Below, in pieces: positions 1 through 6,124 of a stretch of 6,146 nucleotides of DNA (its first letter is position 1; each line of letters starts with the position of its first letter). A model generated the notes under the pieces. It ran no database searches and was not told the DNA's origin. It saw nothing but the letters and a program-made list of their open reading frames with translations. Source of the stretch: Deltaproteobacteria bacterium (lineage in GTDB: Bacteria > Desulfobacterota > GWC2-55-46 > S146-73); contig WGFF01000268.1 in NCBI GenBank assembly GCA_015492355.1, positions 1 to 6,146 of the forward strand, given 5' to 3'. The translations under genes and the position numbers were made by a program.

Positions 1-24
1 GCAAAACCCCCTGAAGATATAGAG

Positions 25-43
25 CCCCGCCCTAAGGGCGGGG
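25..43 (-). terminator. GC-rich hairpin, probable end of the operon
   Basis: A perfect 8-base-pair stem (CCCCGCCC / GGGCGGGG) with a TAA loop on the plus strand (TTA on the minus strand) lies 6 bases after the HIT stop codon. On the minus strand the following tract CTCTATATCTTC is only moderately U-rich. On the plus strand the stem is followed by AGCCTTTTAC, a better T run. It may therefore work in both directions and also serve a convergent gene beyond the left edge. Confidence 0.75.
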
Positions 44-49
44 AGCCTT

Positions 50-532
50 TTACTGTATCTTTTCGAAATAGGATTTGAGCCTTTGAAAGGTGTTTGAGAG
101 ATGTTCAGGCATGACCTTAACATCTGCCAGTACAGGCATGAAGTTCACATCCCCCTGCCAGCGTGGCACGATATGGAAGTGGATATGTCCGGGAACGCCT
201 GCTCCAGCGGTCTCTCCAAGATTGAGCCCTATATTGAAACCATCCGGCTCCACAGCCCTTTTAAGCACCATGGTCGAATGTCTCAGGAGTCTAAACAGGT
301 CTATGGATTCCTCAGGGGTCAGGTCTTCGAGTTCTGCAACATGTCTTTTGGGGGCAACAAGGAGATGTCCATTGTTGTAAGGGTATTTGTTGAGCACTAC
401 CATGGATACATTGCCACAGAAAAGGACCAATCCCTCCTCAGGTGTCTTTTCCAGTGCGGAACAGAATATACACTCCCCGATCTTTTCATCCTCTATGTAC
501 TCCATCCGCCAGGGAGCCCATAAGCGCTTCAT
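50..532 (-). CDS. HIT-family nucleotide hydrolase/phosphorylase, Ap4A phosphorylase-like
   Basis: HIT proteins bind nucleotides and cleave phosphate bonds through a histidine triad. In this 160-residue protein the triad is HIHFH at 116-120, in the context GVPGHIHFHIVPRW, with His118 the expected nucleophile. Upstream are YPYNNGHLLVAPKRH at 50-64 and a CxxC pair (Cys21, Cys24), which often binds zinc in such proteins. The N-terminal LWAPWRMEYI segment is typical of the actinobacterial-type branch that includes the Ap4A phosphorylase Rv2613c. The likely substrate is therefore a diadenosine polyphosphate or an AMP-linked compound, but the family is broad and substrate cannot be read from sequence. 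The start is an ATGA overlap with the ihfB-like gene. The nearest SD-like sequence is well upstream, so translation is probably coupled. It is the last gene before the terminator hairpin. Confidence 0.92.
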   Translation of the reverse strand: MKRLWAPWRMEYIEDEKIGECIFCSALEKTPEEGLVLFCGNVSMVVLNKYPYNNGHLLVAPKRHVAELEDLTPEESIDLFRLLRHSTMVLKRAVEPDGFNIGLNLGETAGAGVPGHIHFHIVPRWQGDVNFMPVLADVKVMPEHLSNTFQRLKSYFEKIQ

Positions 533-813
533 GATGTCTTGTTGATTCTCTCCTTGAGTTCTTTTCCAGCCTTAAAAAAGGGTATCCTTTTGGGTGCGAT
601 GTATATACCCTCACCTGATTTGGGATTGCGCCCCTGCCTGCCATCACGTTCCTTTACCTTAAAACTGCCGAACCCACGTATCTCCACCTTCTCTCCTTTT
701 CTGAGGCTTTCGGACATGCTCTTGAACATGGTATCGACTATAATCTCAACGTCCCTCCTTGAAAAATTCTTTACCTTGGAAGAAACTGCCTCGATAAGTT
801 CACTCTTTGTCAT
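529..813 (-). CDS. ihfB: HU/IHF-family DNA-binding protein, IHF beta-like
   Basis: This is a small nucleoid protein that bends DNA as a dimer. The 94 residues have the normal family length. The N-terminal helical part begins MTKSELIE, as in E. coli IhfB. EIRGFGSF at 44-51 is IHF-like, where HU usually has a LVGFGTF-type segment. The arm motif GRNPKSGE is at 61-68, with the intercalating proline at 64. The C-terminal helix is FFKAGKELKERI. The gene lies just downstream of rpsA and sppA; rpsA-ihfB adjacency is also found in E. coli, which supports the beta-subunit name. Its partner (IhfA) is not in the window, so a homodimeric HU-like role is possible. The TGA overlaps the next ATG as ATGA. Confidence 0.85.
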   Translation of the reverse strand: MTKSELIEAVSSKVKNFSRRDVEIIVDTMFKSMSESLRKGEKVEIRGFGSFKVKERDGRQGRNPKSGEGIYIAPKRIPFFKAGKELKERINKTS

Positions 814-817
814 CCTA

Positions 818-827
818 CCTCCTCCTT
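818..827 (-). promoter_or_regulatory. Strong Shine-Dalgarno site of the ihfB-like gene
   Basis: The minus strand reads AAGGAGGAGG, with AAGGAGG seven bases before the ATG at 813. It is the best ribosome site in the window and occupies much of the 21-base gap after sppA. It suggests the nucleoid protein is translated independently and at a high level. Confidence 0.8.
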
Positions 828-834
828 GAAAAGA

Positions 835-1713
835 TTACGATACGGGTCTTTGCAGGAGATACATAAACCGCACACCCGAGTAAAGCCCCCTCACAATACC
901 CTGCACCGCACTATCCACTATCTCCCTCCACAGTCCCATGGTCTCTCTCTCGGGATATATAACGTGTGGTTTCCCCTCGATACCGGCAAGCTCTGCACCA
1001 AGTTCAATGGCATCGGAAAGATTACCGATGTAATCCACCAGCCCCTTTGCCTTTGCCTGCCTGCCAGAGAATATCCTCCCGTCCGCAAGCCTCACAACCT
1101 CTTCCCTTTCCATGTTCCGTCCCTCTGCAACAGCATCTATGAACTGATCGTGCACGTCATCGAGTACACCCTGGATGAGATTGCGTTCCTCCTTATCCAT
1201 GTCCCTGAAAGGAGAACCCGTATCCTTGAATCTTCCGGTCTTTATGACATACCCCTTGAGACCTATCTTCGAGAAGAGTTCCTCCATGTTCACAAACTCG
1301 GCTATAACACCTATACTGCCTGTAATGGTGCCAGGGTTCGCCACTATCTTGTGTGCTGCAACAGCGATATAATACCCCCCTGATGCAGCAACAGCCCCCA
1401 TGGATGCGACAACCTTCTTTGAATCCCGCAGTCTCCTGACCTCTCTGTATATCTCCTGTGATGGACCGACCCCACCACCCGGGGAATCTATCCTCAGTAC
1501 AACCGCCTTTACATCATCCCTCTCTGCCAGTTCCTTTATCTGCCTGTTTATGTGTGTAGGATCGGTTATAAGCCCCTCTATCTTTACAACCGCCACCTTG
1601 TCGGAAAAGTCTATACCACTCGTAGAGAAGACGAGAATGAAGGAAAGTAAAAGAAGAATGACAAAAAGTGCCCCGAGGGCTGTAAGGAGATTCCTCAATG
1701 CATCGAACCTCAT
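835..1713 (-). CDS. sppA: Signal peptide peptidase SppA, single-domain S49 serine protease
   Basis: SppA is a membrane-anchored serine protease that degrades signal peptides left after secretion. The 292-residue protein starts with a short basic segment and one hydrophobic helix at about 9-29, acting as a signal anchor with the catalytic part outside. S49 features follow: LRIDSPGGG at 73-81, the nucleophile Ser111 in AASGGYY, the TGSIGVI strand at 131-137, and the general base Lys163 in RFKDTGSPFR. The Ser-Lys spacing of 52 residues equals that known in Bacillus SppA (Ser147/Lys199). The length fits the short single-domain type, not the tandem E. coli form of about 618 residues. The ATG at 1713 overlaps the rpsA stop (ATGA) and has no strong SD nearby, so it is probably coupled to rpsA translation. 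A SohB-like role cannot be excluded, but SppA fits better. Confidence 0.92.
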   Translation of the reverse strand: MRFDALRNLLTALGALFVILLLLSFILVFSTSGIDFSDKVAVVKIEGLITDPTHINRQIKELAERDDVKAVVLRIDSPGGGVGPSQEIYREVRRLRDSKKVVASMGAVAASGGYYIAVAAHKIVANPGTITGSIGVIAEFVNMEELFSKIGLKGYVIKTGRFKDTGSPFRDMDKEERNLIQGVLDDVHDQFIDAVAEGRNMEREEVVRLADGRIFSGRQAKAKGLVDYIGNLSDAIELGAELAGIEGKPHVIYPERETMGLWREIVDSAVQGIVRGLYSGVRFMYLLQRPVS

Positions 1714-3368
1714 GAGCTCATCTCACCCTCTTTTTCCCTTTCGTCCTCTACGGTGTCCTTTCCTTCCTGGTGTGCCTTCTTTATCCCCCTGATACTCAGA
1801 CCTATCTTCTTCTCCTCAGGGTCCACGTTCAGCACCTCCACCTCAACCACATCACCCGCCTTTATCTCTGTACCACGCTTCCTTCCCCTGTTGAGCTCGG
1901 ATACATGGACAAGCCCCTCAAGCCCATCCTCTATCTCCACAAAGGCACCAAAATCCGCAATACTTGTGACCCTCCCTTCCACTATCATGCCTGGCTTGTA
2001 CCTATCGCCAACCCCCTCCCAGGGATTTCGCTCAAGGAGTTTTGTGCTCAGCGAGAAACGTCTGCTGGCACTGTCTATGTTGACCACCACAGCCTCGACC
2101 TCCTGCCCCTTTCTGTAAAGGTCAGAGGGATGCTTGACCTTCTTCCACGACAGATCAGAGATATGTACAAGCCCATCTATGCCCTCTTCTATACCGACGA
2201 AGATACCAAAGTCGGTTATATTCTTGACCACACCCTTTATCCTTGTACCCGCTGGATACCTCTCCTCTATATTGTCCCATGGATTTGGCTCAACCTGCTT
2301 GAGCCCCAGGGACATCCTTTTGTTGGGTGCGTCCACCTCGAGCACCATCACCTCCACCTCGTCACCCACCCTGAGCTTCTGGGACGGATGCCTTATCTTC
2401 GTCCAGGACATCTCAGAGATATGTATCAGCCCCTCTATACCTTCCTCGAGCTCAACAAAGGCACCGTAGTCCGTTATATTAACGACCCTTCCCCTCACCT
2501 TCTTTCCAACAGGGTACCTTTCCACAGCACTGTGCCACGGATCTGGCCTGGTCTGCTTGAGTCCGAGGGATATCTTGCACTCCTCCTTGTTGAACTTGAG
2601 AACCTTTACCTTGACCCTGTCCCCTATCCTGACCACCTGGGAGGGATGGGATATCTTACCCCACGAGAGGTCTGTAAGGTATATGAGCCCATCCACACCA
2701 CCGAGATCCACAAAGGCACCGTAGTCTGTAATATTCTTTATGGTGCCGTCGAGTATACAACCCTCTTTTATCTTCCCGAGGGTTTCTTTCCTGAGTCTTT
2801 CCCTCTCCTCTTCGAGTATGGCACGCCTGGACACTATCACGTTGTTTCTCCGCCTGTTGTAGCTAAGAATCTTGAACTGAAACCTCTCACCCACAAGGCT
2901 ATCGGGGTTCTTTACAGGTTTGAGATCGACCTGAGACCCTGGAAGGAATGCCCTGAGCCCGCTTATATCCACGAAGAATCCACCCTTTATGCGCTGGCTT
3001 ATAACACCCTCTACAGTGCCACCCTTCTCGTAGGTCTTTATAACCACGTCCCAGACCTTGAGCTGGTCTGCCTTTGTCTTGGAGAGGGTGACAAAGGTAT
3101 TCTCATCGTCCCTACCGACCACAAGGGCAGAGACCTCATCACCCACCTTAACTGTGTGTTTACCCTCTTTATCAAGAAATTCTTTAAGGGGTATAACCCC
3201 CTCGGACTTGTACCCGATGTCCACTATTACAGAGTCCTGGGTAATCTGGACCACCTGTCCTTTCACCAGTTCACCCTCGTGAGGCTCCTTGAGGCTCTTT
3301 TCAAAAAGCCTCTCGAACTCGGTCTCCGGGGTGTCAGCTGTGGGTGAATTTCCCTCTCTCTCCGTCAT
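1710..3368 (-). CDS. rpsA: 30S ribosomal protein S1, six S1 domains
   Basis: S1 binds mRNA upstream of start codons on the small ribosomal subunit and helps load structured or weak-SD messages. Counting from the TTG at 3374, the product is 554 residues, close to E. coli S1 (557). I can place six S1 (OB-fold) domains at about 34-100, 118-184, 205-273, 290-358, 377-445 and 462-528. Domains 1 and 2 are divergent, as expected for the ribosome-docking pair. Domains 3-5 are strongly alike (NITDYGAFV, NITDYGAFV, NITDFGIFV; SWGKISHPSQ, SWTKIRHPSQ, SWKKVKHPSD). The C-terminus is a charged Lys/Glu-rich tail. I annotate the ATG at 3368; a TTG at 3374 is an equally possible start. A weak promoter lies upstream, and the stop overlaps the sppA ATG as ATGA. 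Confidence 0.97.
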   Translation of the reverse strand: MTEREGNSPTADTPETEFERLFEKSLKEPHEGELVKGQVVQITQDSVIVDIGYKSEGVIPLKEFLDKEGKHTVKVGDEVSALVVGRDDENTFVTLSKTKADQLKVWDVVIKTYEKGGTVEGVISQRIKGGFFVDISGLRAFLPGSQVDLKPVKNPDSLVGERFQFKILSYNRRRNNVIVSRRAILEEERERLRKETLGKIKEGCILDGTIKNITDYGAFVDLGGVDGLIYLTDLSWGKISHPSQVVRIGDRVKVKVLKFNKEECKISLGLKQTRPDPWHSAVERYPVGKKVRGRVVNITDYGAFVELEEGIEGLIHISEMSWTKIRHPSQKLRVGDEVEVMVLEVDAPNKRMSLGLKQVEPNPWDNIEERYPAGTRIKGVVKNITDFGIFVGIEEGIDGLVHISDLSWKKVKHPSDLYRKGQEVEAVVVNIDSASRRFSLSTKLLERNPWEGVGDRYKPGMIVEGRVTSIADFGAFVEIEDGLEGLVHVSELNRGRKRGTEIKAGDVVEVEVLNVDPEEKKIGLSIRGIKKAHQEGKDTVEDEREKEGEMSS

Positions 3369-3379
3369 TAACAACTTAT

Positions 3380-3384
3380 CCTCC
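3380..3384 (-). promoter_or_regulatory. Shine-Dalgarno site of rpsA, ambiguous between two starts
   Basis: GGAGG on the minus strand lies 5 bases before an in-frame TTG (3374) and 11 bases before an ATG (3368). Spacing slightly favours TTG and codon identity favours ATG. The two proteins differ only by Met-Leu at the N-terminus. Confidence 0.7.
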
Positions 3385-3415
3385 CGAAATTTTTATGTTT
3401 TGTATATATCACCAA

Positions 3416-3444
3416 GATATACCACAGGGAGTTTTAAAGTGCAA
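3416..3444 (-). promoter_or_regulatory. Candidate sigma-70-type promoter for rpsA
   Basis: The only notable intergenic gap in the window separates ispH from rpsA. On the minus strand it holds TTGCAC (3444-3439), a 17-base spacer, then TATATC (3421-3416). The -35 matches consensus at 3 of 6 positions and the -10 at 4 of 6. An alternative extended -10 (TGATATATA, 3411-3403) lacks a good -35. Either would give a short AU-rich leader before the ribosome site. The spacing is ideal but the hexamers are weak, so this is a prediction. A separate promoter would fit the high demand for S1. Confidence 0.35.
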
Positions 3445-3445
3445 A

Positions 3446-4285
3446 TCATTTTGAACACAGGGAGTTGATTTCACTTACCACCTTCTCTATGAGCCAGTGA
3501 GGGGTGGATGCCCCGGCAGTGATAGCCAGAGCCTCTGTATCCTCAAACCACGCCGGGTCTATCTCCTCAGGTACCTCTATATGATATGTCCTCGGCTGTA
3601 TTGACCTGCATATCTCCGCAAGCCTCCTTGTGTTTGCGCTGTTCCTGCCTCCAACCACTATCACACAATCCACCCTCCTTGCAAGTTCAACACTCTCTTT
3701 CTGCCTTATGGTAGTTGCATTACATATGGTGTTGAATATCTTTATCTCCCCTGCCTTCCTCAGACAGAATCCCACCACCGCCTCGAACTTCTCCATGGAG
3801 ATGGTGGTCTGGGCGACAATACCTATCTTTCTCCTCCTCGGCATATCCTTCAACTCCTCAGGGGACTCCACAACCCTTATATCCTCTGCCCCGTAGCTTA
3901 CAAGTCCCTTTACCTCTGGATGCTCCCTCTCCCCAACCACTATAACATGGTAGCCCTCCTCTGTCAGACGGGAGACGAGCTCCTGAGCCTTCTTCACAAA
4001 TGGACAGGTCGCATCGACAATCCTGAGCCCCTTTTCCTTTGCCTTCTCAAAATCCTCATACTTAGCACCATGGGACCTTATGATAAGTGTACCCTCATCC
4101 ACATCATCAATAGAATCCTTTGCATGGATGCCTATATCCTCAAGCTCCTTTACCACCTGTGGATTATGTATGATGGAACCAAGGGTATATATATTGCCTC
4201 CTTCCTTTGTAGAGCTCGTGGCAAGGTTTATAGCCCTCTTCACACCGAAACAAAAGCCCGCTGTCTTAGCAACATATATCTCCAT
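3446..4285 (-). CDS. ispH: 4-hydroxy-3-methylbut-2-enyl diphosphate reductase (LytB)
   Basis: IspH is the last enzyme of the MEP pathway. It reduces HMBPP to IPP and DMAPP using an iron-sulfur cluster. The 279-residue product has the expected short-form length. The three cluster cysteines are visible: Cys12 in AGFCFGVKRA, Cys94 in DATCPFV and Cys188 in NTICNATTIRQ. Substrate-pocket residues are also present: His40 (HNPQVV), His72 (SHGA), His122 and Glu124 (EHPE), the QTT motif at 159-161, Ser216 and Asn218 (NSANT), and Ser260 (AGASTP). The ATG at 4285 places Cys12 exactly where it is in E. coli, and AAAGGAG lies upstream. The gene begins inside the cmk end (20-base overlap). It shows that the host uses the MEP route rather than mevalonate. 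Some Firmicutes carry IspH fused to S1 domains; here the two are separate genes. Confidence 0.97.
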   Translation of the reverse strand: MEIYVAKTAGFCFGVKRAINLATSSTKEGGNIYTLGSIIHNPQVVKELEDIGIHAKDSIDDVDEGTLIIRSHGAKYEDFEKAKEKGLRIVDATCPFVKKAQELVSRLTEEGYHVIVVGEREHPEVKGLVSYGAEDIRVVESPEELKDMPRRRKIGIVAQTTISMEKFEAVVGFCLRKAGEIKIFNTICNATTIRQKESVELARRVDCVIVVGGRNSANTRRLAEICRSIQPRTYHIEVPEEIDPAWFEDTEALAITAGASTPHWLIEKVVSEINSLCSK

Positions 4286-4961
4286 ATCCCGGTCTCTCCT
4301 TTACCGTATTGACGATCCTTTCTACAACCTCCTCGATGGTGAGCCCTGTTGTGTCTATATATATGGCATCCCCTGCCCTCCTGAGAGGGGATATATCCCT
4401 GCTGGTATCCCTCCTGTCCCTCTCCTCCATCTCCCTTTCCACGTCCTCAAGACGTATGGAGGGGTTCTTTCCTGCAAGCTCAAGGTATCTCCTCCTTGTC
4501 CTCTCAGAAGGAGAGGCATCGAGAAAGAATTTAACCTCTGCATCAGGGAAGACCACTGTGCCTATATCCCTCCCTTCCATCACCACCCCGCCATTCTTTC
4601 CAGCCTCCCTCTGCACCCCCACAAGAAACTCCCTTACAGGTTTTCTTGCAGAGACCATTGATGCAAGTTCACCTGCACGGGGAGAGCGTATCCTGTCTGT
4701 ATAGTCCTCTCCATCCACAAAGATCCTACCACTTTCAGTATCGAAACAGACATCCACCCTCTTGCAGAATCTTTCAAGCTCGCTGTCGCTTGTAAGGTCT
4801 ATACCATCATCTTCCGCACGGAGTGCCACAGCCCTGTACATAGCCCCTGTGTCTATGTACGAAAGACTGAGTCTTCTTGCAACGAGCCTGCTCACAGTTG
4901 TCTTACCTACTCCGCTCGGACCATCTATGGCTACAACAGGACGCCTCTTTGGGGACCTCAT
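4266..4961 (-). CDS. cmk: Cytidylate kinase (CMP/dCMP kinase)
   Basis: Cmk phosphorylates CMP and dCMP with ATP, feeding CTP and dCTP pools in the cytoplasm. The 231-residue product is close to the usual length of about 225. The P-loop GPSGVGKT lies at 14-21, followed by DTGAMYRA at 37-44 in the CMP-binding part, RDIGTVVFP at 131-139, and an Arg-rich lid RDRRDTSRDISPL at 181-193. The ATG at 4961 sits in an ATGA overlap with the aroA stop, and GGGTGAGG just upstream may act as a Shine-Dalgarno site, so translation is probably coupled. The last codons, ending Cys-Cys, overlap the first 20 bases of ispH in another frame. The aroA-cmk-rpsA association is widespread in bacteria and supports the call. 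Confidence 0.97.
   Translation of the reverse strand: MRSPKRRPVVAIDGPSGVGKTTVSRLVARRLSLSYIDTGAMYRAVALRAEDDGIDLTSDSELERFCKRVDVCFDTESGRIFVDGEDYTDRIRSPRAGELASMVSARKPVREFLVGVQREAGKNGGVVMEGRDIGTVVFPDAEVKFFLDASPSERTRRRYLELAGKNPSIRLEDVEREMEERDRRDTSRDISPLRRAGDAIYIDTTGLTIEEVVERIVNTVKERPGYGDICC
4296..4302 (-). promoter_or_regulatory. Shine-Dalgarno site of ispH inside cmk
   Basis: The minus strand reads AAAGGAG here, ten bases before the ispH ATG at 4285. It lies within the last codons of cmk, so ispH can recruit ribosomes itself as well as through coupling. It supports the ATG at 4285 as the start. Confidence 0.6.
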
Positions 4962-6124
4962 ATCCTCACCCTGGAAAGGATATCGAAAAAATCAGGAAAG
5001 GACACATCCACACATTCAGCACCCTCAATGGTCACACCCTCCTCTGCCCTCAAGCCCGCAACAGCCATAGCCATGGCAATCCTGTGGTCTCCATGGCTCC
5101 TTACCCTTCCACCCTTCACCCATCCACATACACCATCCACACATCCCACACCCTGAATCTCTATACCATCGTCCATCTCCTTTGCATCCACACCGATAGC
5201 CCTCAAGCCCTCTGCCATAGCGGTTATCCTGTCACTCTCCTTCACCCTGAGTTCACCCGCACCACTTATCCTTGTTCTCCCCTCTGCGAATGCCCCTGCA
5301 ACACATATCACAGGAAACTCATCAATGGCAGAGGTAATCTCCTCATGGGTTATCTCTATACCCCTGAGGGGAGAACTCCTCACCGCCACATCCCCACAGG
5401 GCTCGCCCCTGTCTTCCTCGTTCATAATCCGTATATCCGCCCCCATCCTCTTGAGGATAGTTATAACACCTGTCCTCGTTGGATTGAGCCCCACATTCCT
5501 TATAAGGAGTTCTGAATCGGGTGTTATTATAGCCCCTACCATGAGAAAGGAAGCGGACGATATATCCCCTGGTACCTCCACCGTACATCCCCTGAGGGAT
5601 TTTGCCTTCTTCACACCCACCCTCCTTCCCACCACAGTGACACTGACACCGAATACACCGAGCATCCTCTCTGTATGGTCCCTGCTCCTGAGTGGTTCCT
5701 CTACCACTGTGGTGCCATCCGCGTAAAGACCCGCAAGGAGTATGGATGACTTTACCTGTGCACTCGGTATGGGCGACCTAAAATATATGCCTTTAAGGGC
5801 ACTCCCTGATATGGCTAATGGCAGATACCTTCCCCTGTCCCTTCCATGGATATGCGCACCCATCTCTGCAAGGGGCTCAACCACCCTCTTCATCGGTCTC
5901 GTCCTCAGGGAATCGTCCCCGGTTATGACCGCAAAAAATGACTGGGGGGAGAGAAGCCCCGTAAGGAGCCTCGCTGTCGTACCAGAATTTCCAGCATCTA
6001 TCACATCGCCGGGCTCTCTGAGCCCGTACAAGCCCTTCCCCCTTATAAGCAGGGAGGTGGTATCTGTCTTCTCTATCTCCACACCCATGAGCCTGAACGC
6101 CTCTACCGTCCTCAGATTGTCCTC
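4958..6124 (-). CDS. aroA: 3-phosphoshikimate 1-carboxyvinyltransferase (EPSP synthase), 5'-truncated
   Basis: This enzyme transfers the enolpyruvyl group of PEP to shikimate-3-phosphate, the sixth step of the cytoplasmic shikimate pathway. The visible 388 residues start inside the N-terminal domain. The family is usually about 425-435 residues, so some 40-50 are missing, including the N-terminal Lys/Arg substrate-binding segment. Motifs, numbered from the first genuine residue: GNSGTT at 45-50, the RPM motif near 76-78, SAQVKSS near 121-127, the catalytic Asp in IDEFP (about 268), the catalytic Glu in RVKESDR (about 296), and GDHRIAM near 345-351. The RPMKRV and GNSGTT style is closer to the Bacillus-like enzymes than to E. 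coli. An in-frame GTG at 6139 would add residues MYKRQ, but those codons are sequencing adapter, so the gene is partial rather than started there. Its TGA overlaps the cmk ATG by 4 bases (ATGA). Confidence 0.97.
   Translation of the reverse strand, partial: EDNLRTVEAFRLMGVEIEKTDTTSLLIRGKGLYGLREPGDVIDAGNSGTTARLLTGLLSPQSFFAVITGDDSLRTRPMKRVVEPLAEMGAHIHGRDRGRYLPLAISGSALKGIYFRSPIPSAQVKSSILLAGLYADGTTVVEEPLRSRDHTERMLGVFGVSVTVVGRRVGVKKAKSLRGCTVEVPGDISSASFLMVGAIITPDSELLIRNVGLNPTRTGVITILKRMGADIRIMNEEDRGEPCGDVAVRSSPLRGIEITHEEITSAIDEFPVICVAGAFAEGRTRISGAGELRVKESDRITAMAEGLRAIGVDAKEMDDGIEIQGVGCVDGVCGWVKGGRVRSHGDHRIAMAMAVAGLRAEEGVTIEGAECVDVSFPDFFDILSRVRI

Noticed and set aside
1..24. Possible gene end or regulatory site at the left edge
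   Set aside because: Too short to assess, and nothing recognisable beyond the flank of the hairpin.
826..1383. A 185-codon plus-strand open frame opposite sppA
   Set aside because: It is antisense to the SppA catalytic region, has no known motif, and its start sits in the ihfB ribosome site region; best explained as a shadow.
1936..2760. Repeated DNA blocks suggesting a tandem repeat array
   Set aside because: These are the homologous S1 domains of rpsA, spaced by whole domains and diverged at the DNA level.
1770..3347. A 525-codon open frame on the plus strand, antisense to almost all of rpsA
   Set aside because: Its translation is rich in His, Tyr, Leu and Pro with no recognisable domain, and it mirrors the codon choice of rpsA. 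The minus frame encodes six clear S1 domains, so this is a shadow.
4388..4399. Palindrome GGGATATATCCC as a possible operator
   Set aside because: It lies inside cmk and arises from the codons for Asp-Ile-Ser in the conserved lid. Similar GATATATCC strings occur elsewhere in coding sequence because ATA is a common Ile codon here.
4877..5515. A 212-codon plus-strand open frame across the cmk start and aroA
   Set aside because: It is low-complexity (His/Pro/Thr/Ser-rich), lies opposite strongly conserved aroA and cmk motifs, and shows no family features.
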